DNA from: Burkholderiaceae bacterium
GTDB taxonomy: Bacteria > Pseudomonadota > Gammaproteobacteria > Burkholderiales > Burkholderiaceae_A
Direction of reading: 5' to 3'
DNA length: 64,000 bases
NCBI GenBank assembly: GCA_018882785.1
Contig: VERI01000007.1
Location: forward strand, 17,141-81,140
Shown here: positions 1 through 10,500 of the stretch, piece by piece
Layout of the letters: each line of letters begins with the position of its first letter
How positions within the stretch are numbered: the first letter of the stretch is position 1
The notes under the pieces: model-generated
Told to the model about the DNA's origin: nothing
Database searches by the model: none
The model's input: only the letters and a program-made list of their open reading frames with translations
Made by a program: the position numbers and the translations under genes

Positions 1-1772
1 GTGGTGAACCCGGCCAGGACGCTGCGCTTTTTGATGCCGTGCATGCGCTTGCCAAGGAGATCTGCCCCGAACTTAGCCTCTCGATTCCTGTTGGAAAAGA
101 CTCGCTCTCAATGCGCACGGTTTGGCAGGATGAATCGGGCCAGCAGTCCGTGGTCTCCCCGGTGTCGTTAAACCTTACCGCGGTGGCGCCTGTGGCCGAT
201 GTTCGGCGGTCATGGACACCACAGCTTCAGCGTGATGGTGAGCCGACCGTTTTGATTTTGATCGATCTAGGCTCCGGGAAGAATCGTCTCGCGGGGTCGA
301 TTCTGGCGCAGTGCCTGAATACCTTCGGAGAGGAAACGCCGGATGTCATCGGTGCCGACCAGTTGAGGGCATTTGTCGCATCGATGTCGGAGCTTCATCA
401 GACCAATCGTGTGCTCGCCTACCACGATCGGTCTGATGGTGGGCTCTTGGCCACCCTGTGCGAAATGGCCTTTGCGGGTCGCTGTGGCCTGACCATTAAT
501 ATCGATCTGCTGACCATTGATCCGTTTGCGGCGGACTGGGGAGATTTCAAGATTCGCCCCGATCAGGTCGCTGTTCAGCGGGATGAGCTCACGTTAAAGG
601 CGCTGTTTAGTGAAGAGTTAGGTGCCGTGATCCAGGTGGCGCGATCCGATCGCTCCGAGGTGCTCGAGTGTCTTCGTCGGCATGGCCTGTCGAAGGTTGC
701 ATTTGAAATCGGCGGCACCAACCCCCGGGATTCAATCGAGATCTACCGTGACGCCAAGTGCATCTTCCAGCGACCGAGATCGGCATTACAGAAGTTCTGG
801 TCCTCTGTTAGTGCAGAGATTGCTGCCCGGCGAGACCATCCGGATTGTGTTCAACAGGAGTCGGACCTGCCTGAGCAGACCGTAGCCCCTCGGATCCAGC
901 TGGGTCCCGAGTTCGTTGGCCGTCGTGCTGCGCTGGCATCGAACGTCTTAGCGGGGCGCCCGAAGGTCGCAATCTTGCGTGAGCAGGGGGTCAATGGCCA
1001 CGTTGAGATGGCAGCCGCCTTTGACCGTGCGGGTTTCGAAGCCTGGGATGTGCATATGAGCGATCTCATGAGCGGAAGAATTCGATTGGCCGAATTTACG
1101 GGTCTTGCAGCCTGTGGGGGATTCTCGTTTGGAGACGTATTGGGGGCTGGCCAAGGCTGGGCGCGCTCCATCCTCTTTCATCATGAGCTGCGTGACCAAT
1201 TCGAGCGTTTTTTCGCGGATCCGACACGGTTTGCATTGGGCATATGCAACGGCTGTCAGATGCTGAGTGGGCTCGCCGAGATCATTCCAGGCGCGGCCCA
1301 CTGGCCTCGGTTTATCCGAAATCGCTCAGAGCAGTTTGAGGCACGTTTCTCTCTGGTCGAGATCATGGCGTCCCCCTCGATCATGCTGCGCGGAATGGAG
1401 GGATCGATTCTTCCGGTGGTCGTGTCGCATGGTGAAGGCCGTGTCGATTTTTCTGGCCGTGTTTCATCCGACGCTATCGATGGCAGTCCGGCGCGCGGTG
1501 CCTCCCGCACACCTGAAGGTGCGGTTCTACGTTATGTCGATCTGTCGGGTAGCGCCACGGAACACTATCCCTACAATCCGAATGGATCTCGGGGAGGTCT
1601 GACCGGTTTTACGAATTCGGATGGGCGGATCACACTGATGATGCCGCACCCCGAGCGGGTCTTTCGTCAGGTACAGATGTCCTGGGTTCCTCAGGCCTTC
1701 TCTGATTCCAGCGATGACTCGCCATGGATGATGATGTTTAGAAACGCCCGTCAATGGGTTACCAGCGCTTGA
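1..1772 (+). CDS. purL: Phosphoribosylformylglycinamidine synthase, C-terminal part (5' end outside window)
   Basis: This is the C-terminal part of the large, single-chain PurL, which makes FGAM from FGAR, glutamine and ATP in de novo purine synthesis. The frame is open from base 3, so the gene begins upstream. The first residues (GQDAALFDAV, then SIPVGKDSLSM) match the conserved second synthetase half. The last ~270 residues are a class I glutamine amidotransferase domain: the nucleophile Cys codon is at 1245 in GICNGCQML, and the His and Glu of the triad lie in PHPERVFR near 1653. It ends 11 bases before the ABC-F gene on the same strand. The family call is very secure; only the N-terminus is missing. 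Confidence 0.97.
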   Translation, partial: GEPGQDAALFDAVHALAKEICPELSLSIPVGKDSLSMRTVWQDESGQQSVVSPVSLNLTAVAPVADVRRSWTPQLQRDGEPTVLILIDLGSGKNRLAGSILAQCLNTFGEETPDVIGADQLRAFVASMSELHQTNRVLAYHDRSDGGLLATLCEMAFAGRCGLTINIDLLTIDPFAADWGDFKIRPDQVAVQRDELTLKALFSEELGAVIQVARSDRSEVLECLRRHGLSKVAFEIGGTNPRDSIEIYRDAKCIFQRPRSALQKFWSSVSAEIAARRDHPDCVQQESDLPEQTVAPRIQLGPEFVGRRAALASNVLAGRPKVAILREQGVNGHVEMAAAFDRAGFEAWDVHMSDLMSGRIRLAEFTGLAACGGFSFGDVLGAGQGWARSILFHHELRDQFERFFADPTRFALGICNGCQMLSGLAEIIPGAAHWPRFIRNRSEQFEARFSLVEIMASPSIMLRGMEGSILPVVVSHGEGRVDFSGRVSSDAIDGSPARGASRTPEGAVLRYVDLSGSATEHYPYNPNGSRGGLTGFTNSDGRITLMMPHPERVFRQVQMSWVPQAFSDSSDDSPWMMMFRNARQWVTSA

Positions 1773-1783
1773 GAGTCTAATCG

Positions 1784-3406
1784 ATGTTATCTGTTGCAAA
1801 TATCACAATGCAGTTCGGCGCAAAGCCGTTATTTGAAAACGTCAACGCGAAGTTTGATAACGGAAATCGCTATGGGTTAATTGGGGCAAATGGCTGTGGT
1901 AAGTCCACCCTAATGAAGATTCTGGGCGGTGATCTAGAGCCGAGTAATGGAGTTGTGGTGCGTGATCCGCATGTTCGGCTCGGTAAACTTCGACAAGATC
2001 AGTTTGCATTTGAAGATGTACGGGTGTTGGACGTAGTGATGATGGGCCACGATGAAATGTGGGCGGCACAGACCGATCGTGATGCGATTTATGCAAACCC
2101 AGAGGCGTCCGAAGATGATTACATGAGAGCCGCTGAGTTAGAGGCAAAGTTCGCCGAGTATGGGGGCTACACCGCGGAGGCAAGAGCGGGAGAGCTGCTC
2201 CTCGGCGTTGGAATTCCGCTTGACCAGCACCAGGGCCCGATGCGGGAAGTCGCACCAGGTTGGAAGCTCCGCGTGCTGCTTGCCCAGGCACTCTTTTCCG
2301 ATCCGGATGTGCTGCTGCTGGATGAGCCAACCAACAACCTGGATATCCATTCCATCCAGTGGCTCGAAGACGTGCTCAATGAGCGCAACAGCACCATGAT
2401 CATCATTTCACACGATCGCCACTTTCTTAATTCTGTCTGCACCCATATGGCTGATCTGGATTACGGTGAACTCAGGATTTATCCGGGTAACTATGATGAT
2501 TTCATGCTGGCAGCCTCGGAGGCCAGGGCACGGCTCATGGCGGCAAATGCCAAGAGTAAGGAGCGCGTATCTGAACTCCAGGAATTCGTGCGGCGATTTG
2601 CAGCAAACAAATCGAAAGCCAAGCAGGCCACCTCGCGCCGAAAACTAATCGAAAAAATTCAAGGGGATGCGGTGGAGGTCAGGCCATCCTCACGCCAGAA
2701 CCCTTATATCCGGTTTGAACAATCCAAGCAGCTCTACCGGCAGGCTGTCCACGTACAAAGTATCTCCAAAACCTTCGAGGGTCGAGATCAGCCGGTGCTG
2801 AACCGTTTCTCGATCATGGTGGAGGCCGGCGAGAAGATTGCGATTGTGGGCGCCAATGGAGCGGGAAAATCTACGCTGCTGAAATGCATTGCGGGGTCCG
2901 ATGTCAGCGGCATGGCACCTGATAGCGGCGAGAATAAATGGGCGGAGAATGCCAATATCGGATACATGCAGCAGGACGTCTATCCCGACTTTGAAAAAGA
3001 TGTTTCGCTGACCGATTGGATTGGGAGATACACCCAAGAGGGAGACGATGATCAGGCAGTGCGGTCGATACTTGGCCGGCTCCTTTTTTCGGGAGACGAT
3101 GTCGGAAAGATGGTCAAAGTGTTATCGGGTGGAGAAAAGCATCGGATGACGTTTGGCCGGCTGATGCTCGGGCGGCACAACGTGCTGATGCTCGATGAGC
3201 CCACCAATCACCTGGATATGGAGTCGATTGAATCTCTCCAACTCGCGCTCGAGAAATTTCAGGGCACATTGTTTGTGGTCTCGCATGACCGCGAATTTGT
3301 CAACGCGGTAGCGAACCGTATCCTGGAGGTCAGAGGCGATGGGACTGTTGCGGACTTCAAGGGAACCTACGACGACTACCTGAGCAGTCAAGGGCTTGCC
3401 GTCTAG
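1784..3406 (+). CDS. ybiT: ABC-F family ATPase, YbiT type
   Basis: This is a soluble protein with two ATP-binding cassettes and no membrane segment, so it is an ABC-F translation factor and not a transporter. NBD1 has Walker A near residues 34-42 (GANGCGKST) and Walker B near 177-188 ([11 protein letters not shown]). Its signature is the atypical VAPGWKLR, which I recall from E. coli YbiT. A basic, Arg/Lys-rich linker follows (about 265-300). NBD2 has Walker A near 355, LSGGEK near 446 and [11 protein letters not shown] near 467. At 540 residues it is close to YbiT (about 530). ABC-F proteins act at the ribosomal E site; the specific role of YbiT is poorly known. It follows purL closely and may be cotranscribed with it. 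Confidence 0.93.
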   Translation: MLSVANITMQFGAKPLFENVNAKFDNGNRYGLIGANGCGKSTLMKILGGDLEPSNGVVVRDPHVRLGKLRQDQFAFEDVRVLDVVMMGHDEMWAAQTDRDAIYANPEASEDDYMRAAELEAKFAEYGGYTAEARAGELLLGVGIPLDQHQGPMREVAPGWKLRVLLAQALFSDPDVLLLDEPTNNLDIHSIQWLEDVLNERNSTMIIISHDRHFLNSVCTHMADLDYGELRIYPGNYDDFMLAASEARARLMAANAKSKERVSELQEFVRRFAANKSKAKQATSRRKLIEKIQGDAVEVRPSSRQNPYIRFEQSKQLYRQAVHVQSISKTFEGRDQPVLNRFSIMVEAGEKIAIVGANGAGKSTLLKCIAGSDVSGMAPDSGENKWAENANIGYMQQDVYPDFEKDVSLTDWIGRYTQEGDDDQAVRSILGRLLFSGDDVGKMVKVLSGGEKHRMTFGRLMLGRHNVLMLDEPTNHLDMESIESLQLALEKFQGTLFVVSHDREFVNAVANRILEVRGDGTVADFKGTYDDYLSSQGLAV

Positions 3407-3409
3407 CCC

Positions 3410-3426
3410 GGTGGACTTAGTCCACC
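3410..3426. other. Perfect short hairpin between convergent ybiT and mobA
   Basis: GGTGGAC and GTCCACC are perfect 7-base inverted arms around the trinucleotide TTA, which is the mobA stop codon read on the minus strand. The hairpin sits 3 bases after the ybiT stop, exactly where two convergent genes meet. It has no T-run on either side, so it is not a standard intrinsic terminator. It may still block transcripts or protect 3' ends; that is inference. Confidence 0.45.
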
Positions 3427-4004
3427 ATGTCTTGCGGCGTATTGAGGTTTCGAAAAGACGACTCATCACCAGGGGGTATCGGATAGGCCCCAATCTCCTC
3501 AAGCCATTGGCCGAGCTTTCGACGGCCATGTTGCAGGAAGTGATTCAGGTGGTCTTTCGCAGAGACCGGAATAAGCGCAAAGGTCGGGTGGGATTGGATG
3601 TAGGCAGCGCGGGTGAATGTGGCGGATGCCAGGCGCAGTTGGGATACCAGATCACGGGGAAAAAGAGGGCAGTCGCAGGGTACTGTGACGAGCCAGCGGT
3701 GCTCCATGGCGTTTAGTCCGGCGAGAATTCCAGCCAGCGGCCCCTGAAACGTCAGGTGATCCTCGCCGTAGTGCGGGTCAGTGACGACCGGAAAGCCAAG
3801 TGCCTGATAGACAGGAAGATTTCGGTTTGCGTTTACGAGCATTGCATCGACCTGCGGACGCAGTCTATCGATGGCGATCTCGATGAGCCGGCGCCCGTGA
3901 AAATCGAGCAGCCCCTTGTCTTGACCGCCCATGCGATGGCCCTGTCCACCGCAAAGAATCAGTCCTGTGGTGGGCTCAGGATGGGTGTTCGGCACTGAGT
4001 TCAT
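3417..4004 (-). CDS. mobA: Molybdenum cofactor guanylyltransferase
   Basis: MobA transfers GMP from GTP to molybdopterin to give the MGD cofactor; the bis-MGD form is required by formate dehydrogenases such as FdnG in this window. The N-terminal nucleotide-binding motif is at residues 17-31 (LCGGQGHRMGGQDKG), followed by the metal-binding TVPCDCPLFP segment in the middle. Its 195 residues match the family. The ATG at 4004 overlaps the end of the ferredoxin gene by 29 bases, so the two are probably translated from one message. It lies near moeA and fdnGHI, which fits its role. Confidence 0.95.
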   Translation of the reverse strand: MNSVPNTHPEPTTGLILCGGQGHRMGGQDKGLLDFHGRRLIEIAIDRLRPQVDAMLVNANRNLPVYQALGFPVVTDPHYGEDHLTFQGPLAGILAGLNAMEHRWLVTVPCDCPLFPRDLVSQLRLASATFTRAAYIQSHPTFALIPVSAKDHLNHFLQHGRRKLGQWLEEIGAYPIPPGDESSFRNLNTPQDMVD

Positions 4005-4260
4005 CGATTAATGCCACTGCCTGCTCTGGGGTGCAGATCTGATGCCAGCTGCCCCTGGGATACACCACCAGGTTCGGACCCTGTTCACATCGTCCGAAGC
4101 AGCCCGACTTGTTGGCCATGATGCCGCCCTCGATGTCTAGTCCACGCCTGCGGAGCTCATTTTTTAACGTGCGCAGCAGGTCGAACGCTCCTCGCTGTGC
4201 GCAGCATGACCCTGACTGCCGCTCGTTTGTACAAATAAACAGGTGATGCCGGAATCGCAT
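3976..4260 (-). CDS. Thioredoxin-like [2Fe-2S] ferredoxin
   Basis: This is a 94-residue small ferredoxin of the thioredoxin-fold (Shethna-like) type. The four-cysteine pattern is visible: CTNERQSGSC near the N-terminus and CFGRC in the second half, followed by GPNLVVYP, a typical tail of this family. It is a cytoplasmic electron carrier whose partner is unknown. It sits directly upstream of and overlaps mobA, so a link to molybdenum enzymes is possible, but that is inferred from position only. Confidence 0.85.
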   Translation of the reverse strand: MRFRHHLFICTNERQSGSCCAQRGAFDLLRTLKNELRRRGLDIEGGIMANKSGCFGRCEQGPNLVVYPRGSWHQICTPEQAVALIDELSAEHPS

Positions 4261-4274
4261 AGTGTCAGGCTGCC

Positions 4275-4526
4275 TTAATCGATCTTCAGAAGTTTTTTTG
4301 CGGAGCCCAGGACCAACATGGCCTCGCCGTGTTTATCCTGCTTGTGCAGCCGTTCGCCCTCTGCGCGTAATTCTCGGATTTTTTTACTCGTGATGGGATC
4401 CAGGTGCTTCTGTTGGGATAAGGCCTGATCAATCTTAAATATCTCAAGTGGGCAGCTGTGGGCCCATGCCGCGGGCGCTGTTGCCAAAAGCAATAGCGAC
4501 AAAATGTAGGGTTGATGGGCTTGCAT
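4275..4526 (-). CDS. Small exported protein next to a multicopper oxidase (unknown function)
   Basis: This encodes an 83-residue protein with a clear Sec signal peptide. A Leu-rich core lies at about 8-15, and APAAWAHS around residues 18-24 is a good signal peptidase I site. The mature part is about 60 residues, charged and mostly helical, starting near HSCPLEIFKIDQAL and ending LGSAKKLLKID. I recall similar short periplasmic proteins beside copper genes in betaproteobacteria but know no assigned function. It is divergent from the multicopper oxidase with only 41 bases between the starts, so the pair may share a control region. The single Cys and nearby His might bind metal; that is a guess. 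Confidence 0.65.
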   Translation of the reverse strand: MQAHQPYILSLLLLATAPAAWAHSCPLEIFKIDQALSQQKHLDPITSKKIRELRAEGERLHKQDKHGEAMLVLGSAKKLLKID

Positions 4527-4567
4527 TTTTCAGGGCGCTCCTTAAGACTCTACGCTTCACACCCATT

Positions 4568-5986
4568 ATGAACCGACGACAAGTTCTTCAGGCCGGCTTG
4601 GGCTGCGCAACCCTGGCGGCGTCCATCGCCACGCCAGTCGCGTGGTCTGCCCGGGGCAGCCGAACCCGGGATCAGATGCTCATCGCTCAGCCTTCTCGGC
4701 TCAGCCTGCTGGGCGATGACTACCCCTCGACGGAGGTCTGGGGTTTCAACAATATGATTCCTGGTCCCGTGCTACGTGCCAATCAGGGCGATGTTCTTCG
4801 GGTGCGCTTTCGTAACCGTCTGCCCAGTGTCTCGACTATCCATTGGCATGGCATCCGGCTTCCCAATGCGATGGACGGCGTTCCAGGAATCACACAGCCC
4901 GCGGTGAAGCCTGGACAGGATTTCGTATATGAGTTTCCTCTGCCAGATGCGGGCACCTTCTGGTATCACCCCCATGTGGCGACCTATGAGCAGATTGGCC
5001 GGGGGCTTTATGGCGTGATTCAGGTAGAAGAACGCGAGCCGCCCGATGTCGATGAGGATGTGACCTGGGTTATTTCGGATGTGCTTCTGACCAAGGATGC
5101 AGCGATTTCTCCCAATTTCAAAAGCCTGCATGATGCAGCCCATGCTGGGCGGCTCGGCAATATTGTTTTGGTGAATGGCCAACGCGGCCCGGCCGTGTTG
5201 GATGTTCGTGCAGGTCAAAGAATCAGGCTTCGTCTGCTCAATGCGGCCAGTGCACGAATTTTCCGAATCAAGATCCATGGCCATCAGCCGCTCGTTGTGG
5301 CCCACGACGGCCATCCCTGCACGCCCTATCGGCTGGGTGAATCTTTCTATTTCTCGCCGGGAAATCGTATGGATTTGATGCTGGATTGCACGGGCGCTCC
5401 AAATGCGCAGTTCGAAATCGAGGACGAATTCTTTCCAGCAATGCGAAATAAGGTGGGTTTGATTCGTTACGGCAGTCGTTCTGCCCAGGGGCTACGAAAG
5501 CCATTCGAGGGGCTGTCTCCGAACGGGTTGTTCGAGCCTGTGTTGGCGGGTGCCGAGTCCGTCAAGATGGTGCTGGAGGGTGGGGCGCTGTCGAATAAGG
5601 CGACCCGCGAGGCGATCTGGTTGATGAACGGAAAGGGCAACGATCACGGATCCCATATGGACAGTCATGGTGCCCAGCCTGATCCTTTATTTACCTTTGA
5701 GCAGGGATGCACCGTTCGATGTCTTATTGATAACCGGACGGCGTGGTTTCATCCGATGCACTTTCACGGGATAGTGTTTCGCGAACGCCTGCCGAGTGGG
5801 CAATGGGGACCATTTAAAGACTCCACGCTTGTATGGCCATTTAAGACCCAGGAGATTGCCTTCGTCGCCGAGAGTCCTGGAGATTGGATGATTCATTGCC
5901 ACGTGGCTGAGCACCAGCACTCTGGACTAATGGGGACCTTTCGGGTCGCGAGTCTCTGCAAAACGCCCGCCACACCCAGGGCGTAA
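4568..5986 (+). CDS. Multicopper oxidase, Tat-exported
   Basis: This is a three-domain periplasmic multicopper oxidase (laccase/CueO/CopA family) that oxidises a substrate at a type 1 copper and reduces O2 at a trinuclear site. All four copper motifs are present: HWHGIRLPN, WYHPHVATYEQ, HPMHFHG and HCHVAEHQHSGLM, the last carrying the type 1 Cys, His and Met. The ATG at 4568 is chosen because it gives a twin-arginine signal (NRRQVLQ) at the N-terminus; the frame is open upstream but reads through the promoter of the divergent gene. At 472 residues it has no obvious Met-rich insert like that of CueO. The substrate could be Cu(I), Mn(II) or a phenol; the sequence does not decide. Confidence 0.9.
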   Translation: MNRRQVLQAGLGCATLAASIATPVAWSARGSRTRDQMLIAQPSRLSLLGDDYPSTEVWGFNNMIPGPVLRANQGDVLRVRFRNRLPSVSTIHWHGIRLPNAMDGVPGITQPAVKPGQDFVYEFPLPDAGTFWYHPHVATYEQIGRGLYGVIQVEEREPPDVDEDVTWVISDVLLTKDAAISPNFKSLHDAAHAGRLGNIVLVNGQRGPAVLDVRAGQRIRLRLLNAASARIFRIKIHGHQPLVVAHDGHPCTPYRLGESFYFSPGNRMDLMLDCTGAPNAQFEIEDEFFPAMRNKVGLIRYGSRSAQGLRKPFEGLSPNGLFEPVLAGAESVKMVLEGGALSNKATREAIWLMNGKGNDHGSHMDSHGAQPDPLFTFEQGCTVRCLIDNRTAWFHPMHFHGIVFRERLPSGQWGPFKDSTLVWPFKTQEIAFVAESPGDWMIHCHVAEHQHSGLMGTFRVASLCKTPATPRA

Positions 5987-6033
5987 CGACAAAAACCTGT
6001 CGATCAAACGTCGTGGATCGAGAGATGCCCTGC

Positions 6034-7368
6034 TTATCGAAGCATCATTACATCGACCACATCGCCTGCGGAAAGCGGGCCGGACGCGTGAGGGAGTACA
6101 GCGAGTCCGTCGGCGTCGACCAGGGACTTCAGACTTGCAGCCCCCTGTGAGGCAGCGATCTCTGCAAGCCATTCTCCAGAGTCATCACGGCTCAGGGTGC
6201 ATCGAAGAAATTCGGTACGACCAGGAATTTTTTTTGTCGCCCGGGTGAGGCGCGCGCGAACAATTGGTTTACTGACAGGTGTTGCACCGGCGAGCTGCTG
6301 TAGGCAGGGGCCGACAATGCCTTGAAATGTCACAAAGGCAGCGACAGGATTGCCGGGCAGCCCAAAAAATGGGATTCGCTTGACATGGTTGGAATCCCAG
6401 ACCCACCCCGCTGCAAGGGGGCGTCCAGGCTTGATTGCCAGCTTCCAGAATGCAATTTCTCCCAGTGATTGCATCGTTGCGCGCGTATGGTCTGCCTCCC
6501 CAACGCTGACGCCACCCGATGTGATGATGGCGTCCGCAAGAGCTGCTGCATGCTGAATGCTGTCGCGCAGACTTACGGGGTCATCCGGCACGATGCCGAG
6601 GTCGATGGCGAGGGCACCATATTCACGGATGAGTTCCAACAACATCGGCCGATTGGCATCGTAAATTTTTCCTGCAACGAGCGGGGATCCGGGATCTGTT
6701 ACCTCGTCGCCCGTTGAAATCACTGCAACACGAATGGGCTGCATGACATCGACTTCGGCGACGCCAATGGATGCCAACAACGCAAGTGCCTGGGCGCTGA
6801 TTCGGGTGCCCGCACGGAGTGCGACTGCGCCTGTGGCGATATCCTCGCCCGCACGTCGAATATTCAATAACGGGACGAGACCCTCCAGGCCAAATGTGAT
6901 CGTGGCTGTCGCCTCATCCAGGGTCACACGTTCCTGCGGAATTACGACATCACAGCAGCCGGGTACCTGTGCGCCGGTAAAGATTCGGATGCAGCCGGTT
7001 GGGTCAGGATCATCCTGCAGCGGATGCCCCGCCAGAGATCTGCCAGTAACCTTCAATGTGTAAGGTTTTTCGCCTGGCGTTTTGTTCAGGCTGCCTAGGG
7101 AAAACGCGTAGCCATCCATGGCCGAGAGCGGGTGCTCGGGGACATTTTTGGGGCTGTGCACATCCCGGGCAAGGACGCGGCCCCCTGACTTAGACAGGGG
7201 CACGCGCTCGGCCGCTGCTGACTGGGAGATCTGGCTGGAAATGACGCTCAGCGCCATTTCAATGGTCTGGGGAAGGAATTGGTCAGCCATGTCCTCGGAC
7301 GCCTGTGCGCTCTGCCTTATTTCGGAGAAGCCGAAAGCCTGCGCAAATGGCGGGTTGAAGTCAAACAA
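6034..7368 (-). CDS. moeA: Molybdopterin molybdenumtransferase
   Basis: MoeA inserts molybdate into adenylylated molybdopterin, the step before MobA adds GMP. Conserved blocks are visible in order: AMDGYAF near residue 84, ISTGDEV in the middle, TSGGVSVGEADHT, and GLPGNPVAAFVTF in the third domain. At 444 residues it is somewhat longer than the usual ~410, the extra part being an N-terminal tail; a later ATG at MADQFLPQ (residue 27, start 7290) is also possible. It is divergent from fdnG with about 200 bases between them, so both may be driven from that region. Confidence 0.95.
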   Translation of the reverse strand: MFDFNPPFAQAFGFSEIRQSAQASEDMADQFLPQTIEMALSVISSQISQSAAAERVPLSKSGGRVLARDVHSPKNVPEHPLSAMDGYAFSLGSLNKTPGEKPYTLKVTGRSLAGHPLQDDPDPTGCIRIFTGAQVPGCCDVVIPQERVTLDEATATITFGLEGLVPLLNIRRAGEDIATGAVALRAGTRISAQALALLASIGVAEVDVMQPIRVAVISTGDEVTDPGSPLVAGKIYDANRPMLLELIREYGALAIDLGIVPDDPVSLRDSIQHAAALADAIITSGGVSVGEADHTRATMQSLGEIAFWKLAIKPGRPLAAGWVWDSNHVKRIPFFGLPGNPVAAFVTFQGIVGPCLQQLAGATPVSKPIVRARLTRATKKIPGRTEFLRCTLSRDDSGEWLAEIAASQGAASLKSLVDADGLAVLPHASGPLSAGDVVDVMMLR

Positions 7369-7565
7369 AGCGCTGATCGGGAGTTAAACGAGGACTTTTT
7401 ATGTCCATAACAAACTCTCGACAAACAGAATATCTGATTGCACGCATATTGCAGCGCAGCTTGAATCTGTAGGGGAGAAGATCACACTTCAGGCAGCAAA
7501 AATCCGTCTGGACTTTGCTGTAGCTCAATTGGTACTTGTCTAACGTTCGTTCTGGAGGGACACAA

Positions 7566-10500
7566 ATGAACGCACCGATGTCTCGCCGACAGTTCTTTAA
7601 AGTCTGTTCGGCAGGTGTCGCGACTTCATCGGCAGTTGGTCTCGGGTTTGCGCCCGCGACTGTGCATGCTGAAGTCCGGGCTTTTAAATTAGCCCGCACC
7701 ACTGAAACCCGTGGCACTTGCCCATATTGCTCTGTGAGCTGTGGCGTGCTGATGTACTCACGTACAGATGAAGCCACGAAGAAAACCAAACTAATCCATA
7801 TCGAGGGAGATCCTGATCACCCGGTGAACAAGGGATCGCTGTGCCCCAAAGGCGCGGGTCTTTTGGACATGGTGCATTCTCCCAACCGCCTTCTGCATCC
7901 AGAGGTACGGGAGGCTGGTTCAAAAGAGTGGAAAAAGATTTCTTGGGAAGACGCCCTGAATCGTGTCGCGCGCCATATGAAGGCGGATCGCGATGCTAAT
8001 TTTGTCGAGAAGAACGACAAGGGCACTCCTGTTAATCGCTGGAACACGACATCACTGCTTGTATCAAGCGCATCCTCAAACGAGTCCGGTTACGCGTTGG
8101 TAAAAATGGCGCGCGGCCTGGGCATGGTTGCGCTCGATACACAAGCTCGTATCTGACACGCCCCCACGGTATCCAGTCTGGGTCCGACGTTTGGGCGTGG
8201 CGCCATGACAAATGGCTGGCCAGATATTCAGCATGCTGATCTGATTCTTGTGATGGGCGGCAACGCCGCCGAGGCCCACCCCTGTGGCTTTAAGTGGGTG
8301 ACCGAGGCGATGGAGCACCGCAAGGCGAAGTTTGTGGTCGTCGATCCGCGCTTTACCCGCTCTGCGGCGGTTGCGGATTACTACGCGCCGATTCGGGTTG
8401 GAACAGACATCGCCTTCTTGGCTGGTGTGATCAATTACCTGCTCGCCAAGAACAAGATTCACGAGGAGTATGTCAAGCACTACACCAATGCTCCGTTCTT
8501 GATTAACGGCGACTACAACTTTAAAGACGGTCTATTTGCCGGCTACGACGAAGAGAAGCGTTCCTACGATAAAAAGACGTGGACCTATCAGATGGGTGAC
8601 GATGGCTTTGCCAAAGTCGATATGACCATGAAGGATCCCCGTTGTGTGTATCAGCTGATGAAGTCCCACTTCAGCCGCTACACACCCGAAAAAGTCTCTT
8701 CGATCTGTGGTACGCCGAAAGACCAGTTCTTGAAGGTCTGCGAGTACATTGCCGAGACCTCGCGTCCCGACAAGGTCATGACCATTCTGTACGCCCTTGG
8801 CTGGACGCAGCATTCCCATGGTTCGCAGAACATCCGCACTATGGCGATGATCCAGATGCTCCTGGGCAACGTGGGCCGGCCGGGTGGCGGCGTGAATGCG
8901 CTGCGTGGCCATGCCAACGTGCAGGGCATTACCGATATGTGTGCCTATTCAGAAGTGCTTTCGGGCTACATGCTCTCGCCCACGGAGGCTGATGAGACCC
9001 GTGAGAACTATCTGAAGGTGCGCACGCCCAAGGCGACGCGCCCGAACTCGATGAACTTCCCGCAGAACTTCCCGAAGTGGAATACCAGCCTGCTGAAGGC
9101 CTACTACGGGGATAACGCAACGAAGGACAATGACTTCGGCTACCACTATCTGCCCAAGCGTGACGGCGCCTATGATGTGCTGGCGAACTTTGAGCGCATG
9201 GTTCAGGGCAAGATGAATGGCCTGATCTGCCAAGGCTTTAATCCTTTGGCAGCGCTTCCGAACAAGGCCAAGCTACACAAGGCGTTGTCTAACCTGAAGT
9301 ACATGGTGGTAATTGACCCGTTGAAGACCGAGTCAGCCGAGTTCTGGAAAAACTTTGGTGAGCTCAACAATGCAAAGCCAGAGGACATCAAGACGGAGGT
9401 GATCCGTCTGCCGTCCACCTGCTTTGCAGAGGATCCGGGCACGTTTACGAGTTCCGGTCGAGTGGTGCACTGGCACTACGCTGCGGCAGATGCGCCAGGC
9501 GAGGCTAAGACTGACCGAGAAATCATCGGTTCGCTCTTCACCAAGCTGCGCGATATGTATCGCAAGGAAGGTGGTAAGGGCCGTGATCCATTGATGGCCA
9601 TCAAGTGGAACTACACCAATCCATCAAACCCGGCTCCCGAAGAACTTTTGAAAGAGATTTCGGGCCGTGCATTAGTGGATATCAAGGATCCAAAAACGGG
9701 CGATGTGCTCTTTAAGGCGGGCGATCAACTGCCCGGCTTTGGTGTACTGCGCGATGATGGCTCCACCGAGTGCGGCAACTGGATCTATGGCGGCTGCTGG
9801 TCCCAGGCAGGTAATCTCACCGCGCGTCGGAATAACGCCGACGACGGTGGCATGGGGATTCACCAGCAGTGGGGCTACTCATGGCCCGCCAATCGCCGGG
9901 TGCTCTATAACCGTGCAGGTGCGGATCCCTCGGGCAAGGCCTGGGATGCTAAGCGTCCGACGATTCAGTGGGATGGCAGCAAGTGGGCGGGCGTGGATAT
10001 TCCCGACATTGCACCGGCGCTACCGCCGGCGACCGGCCCCTTCATCATGAATCCGGAAGGGGTTGGCCGTCTGTTTGCGCCTGGCATGGCCGAAGGGCCG
10101 TTCCCCGAGCATTACGAGCCTTTTGAGACGCCTGTTGGCAAGAACCTGATGCATCCGAATAACCCCAAGGTCACCAGCAATCCATGTGCCCGGGTGTACA
10201 AGGCGGACGCGTCATCGTTCGGGAAAGCGGACGAGTTTCCATACGCAGCGACGACCTATCGTCTGACCGAGCACTTCCACTTCTGGACCAAGAACGTCGA
10301 GTCCAACGCCATTGTTCAGCCACAGCCTTTCGTTGAGATTGGCGAGGCACTCGCGAAAGAAAAAGGCATCAAAAACGGCGACATGGTCAGGGTCTGGAGT
10401 AACCGCGGGCAGGTCAAGGCGGTCGCCTCGGTCACCAAGCGGATTCGTCCGCTCACGGTCGATGGGAAGACGGTTCACCAGGTAGGCATTCCGATTCACT

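Noticed and set aside
3410..3426. Bidirectional intrinsic terminator between ybiT and mobA
   Set aside because: The stem is perfect but there is no T-run on either strand, so I list it only as a hairpin.
7369..7565. Sigma-54 or FNR site in the moeA-fdnG gap
   Set aside because: No TGGCAC-N5-TTGC or TTGAT-N4-ATCAA pattern of useful quality is visible; only a weak TTGCAC/TTGAAT pair at 17-base spacing, too poor to call.
8154..8156. In-frame stop in the formate dehydrogenase gene, as if a pseudogene or split gene
   Set aside because: It is a TGA at the exact Sec position, with a hairpin after it and selABC downstream, so it is read as selenocysteine.
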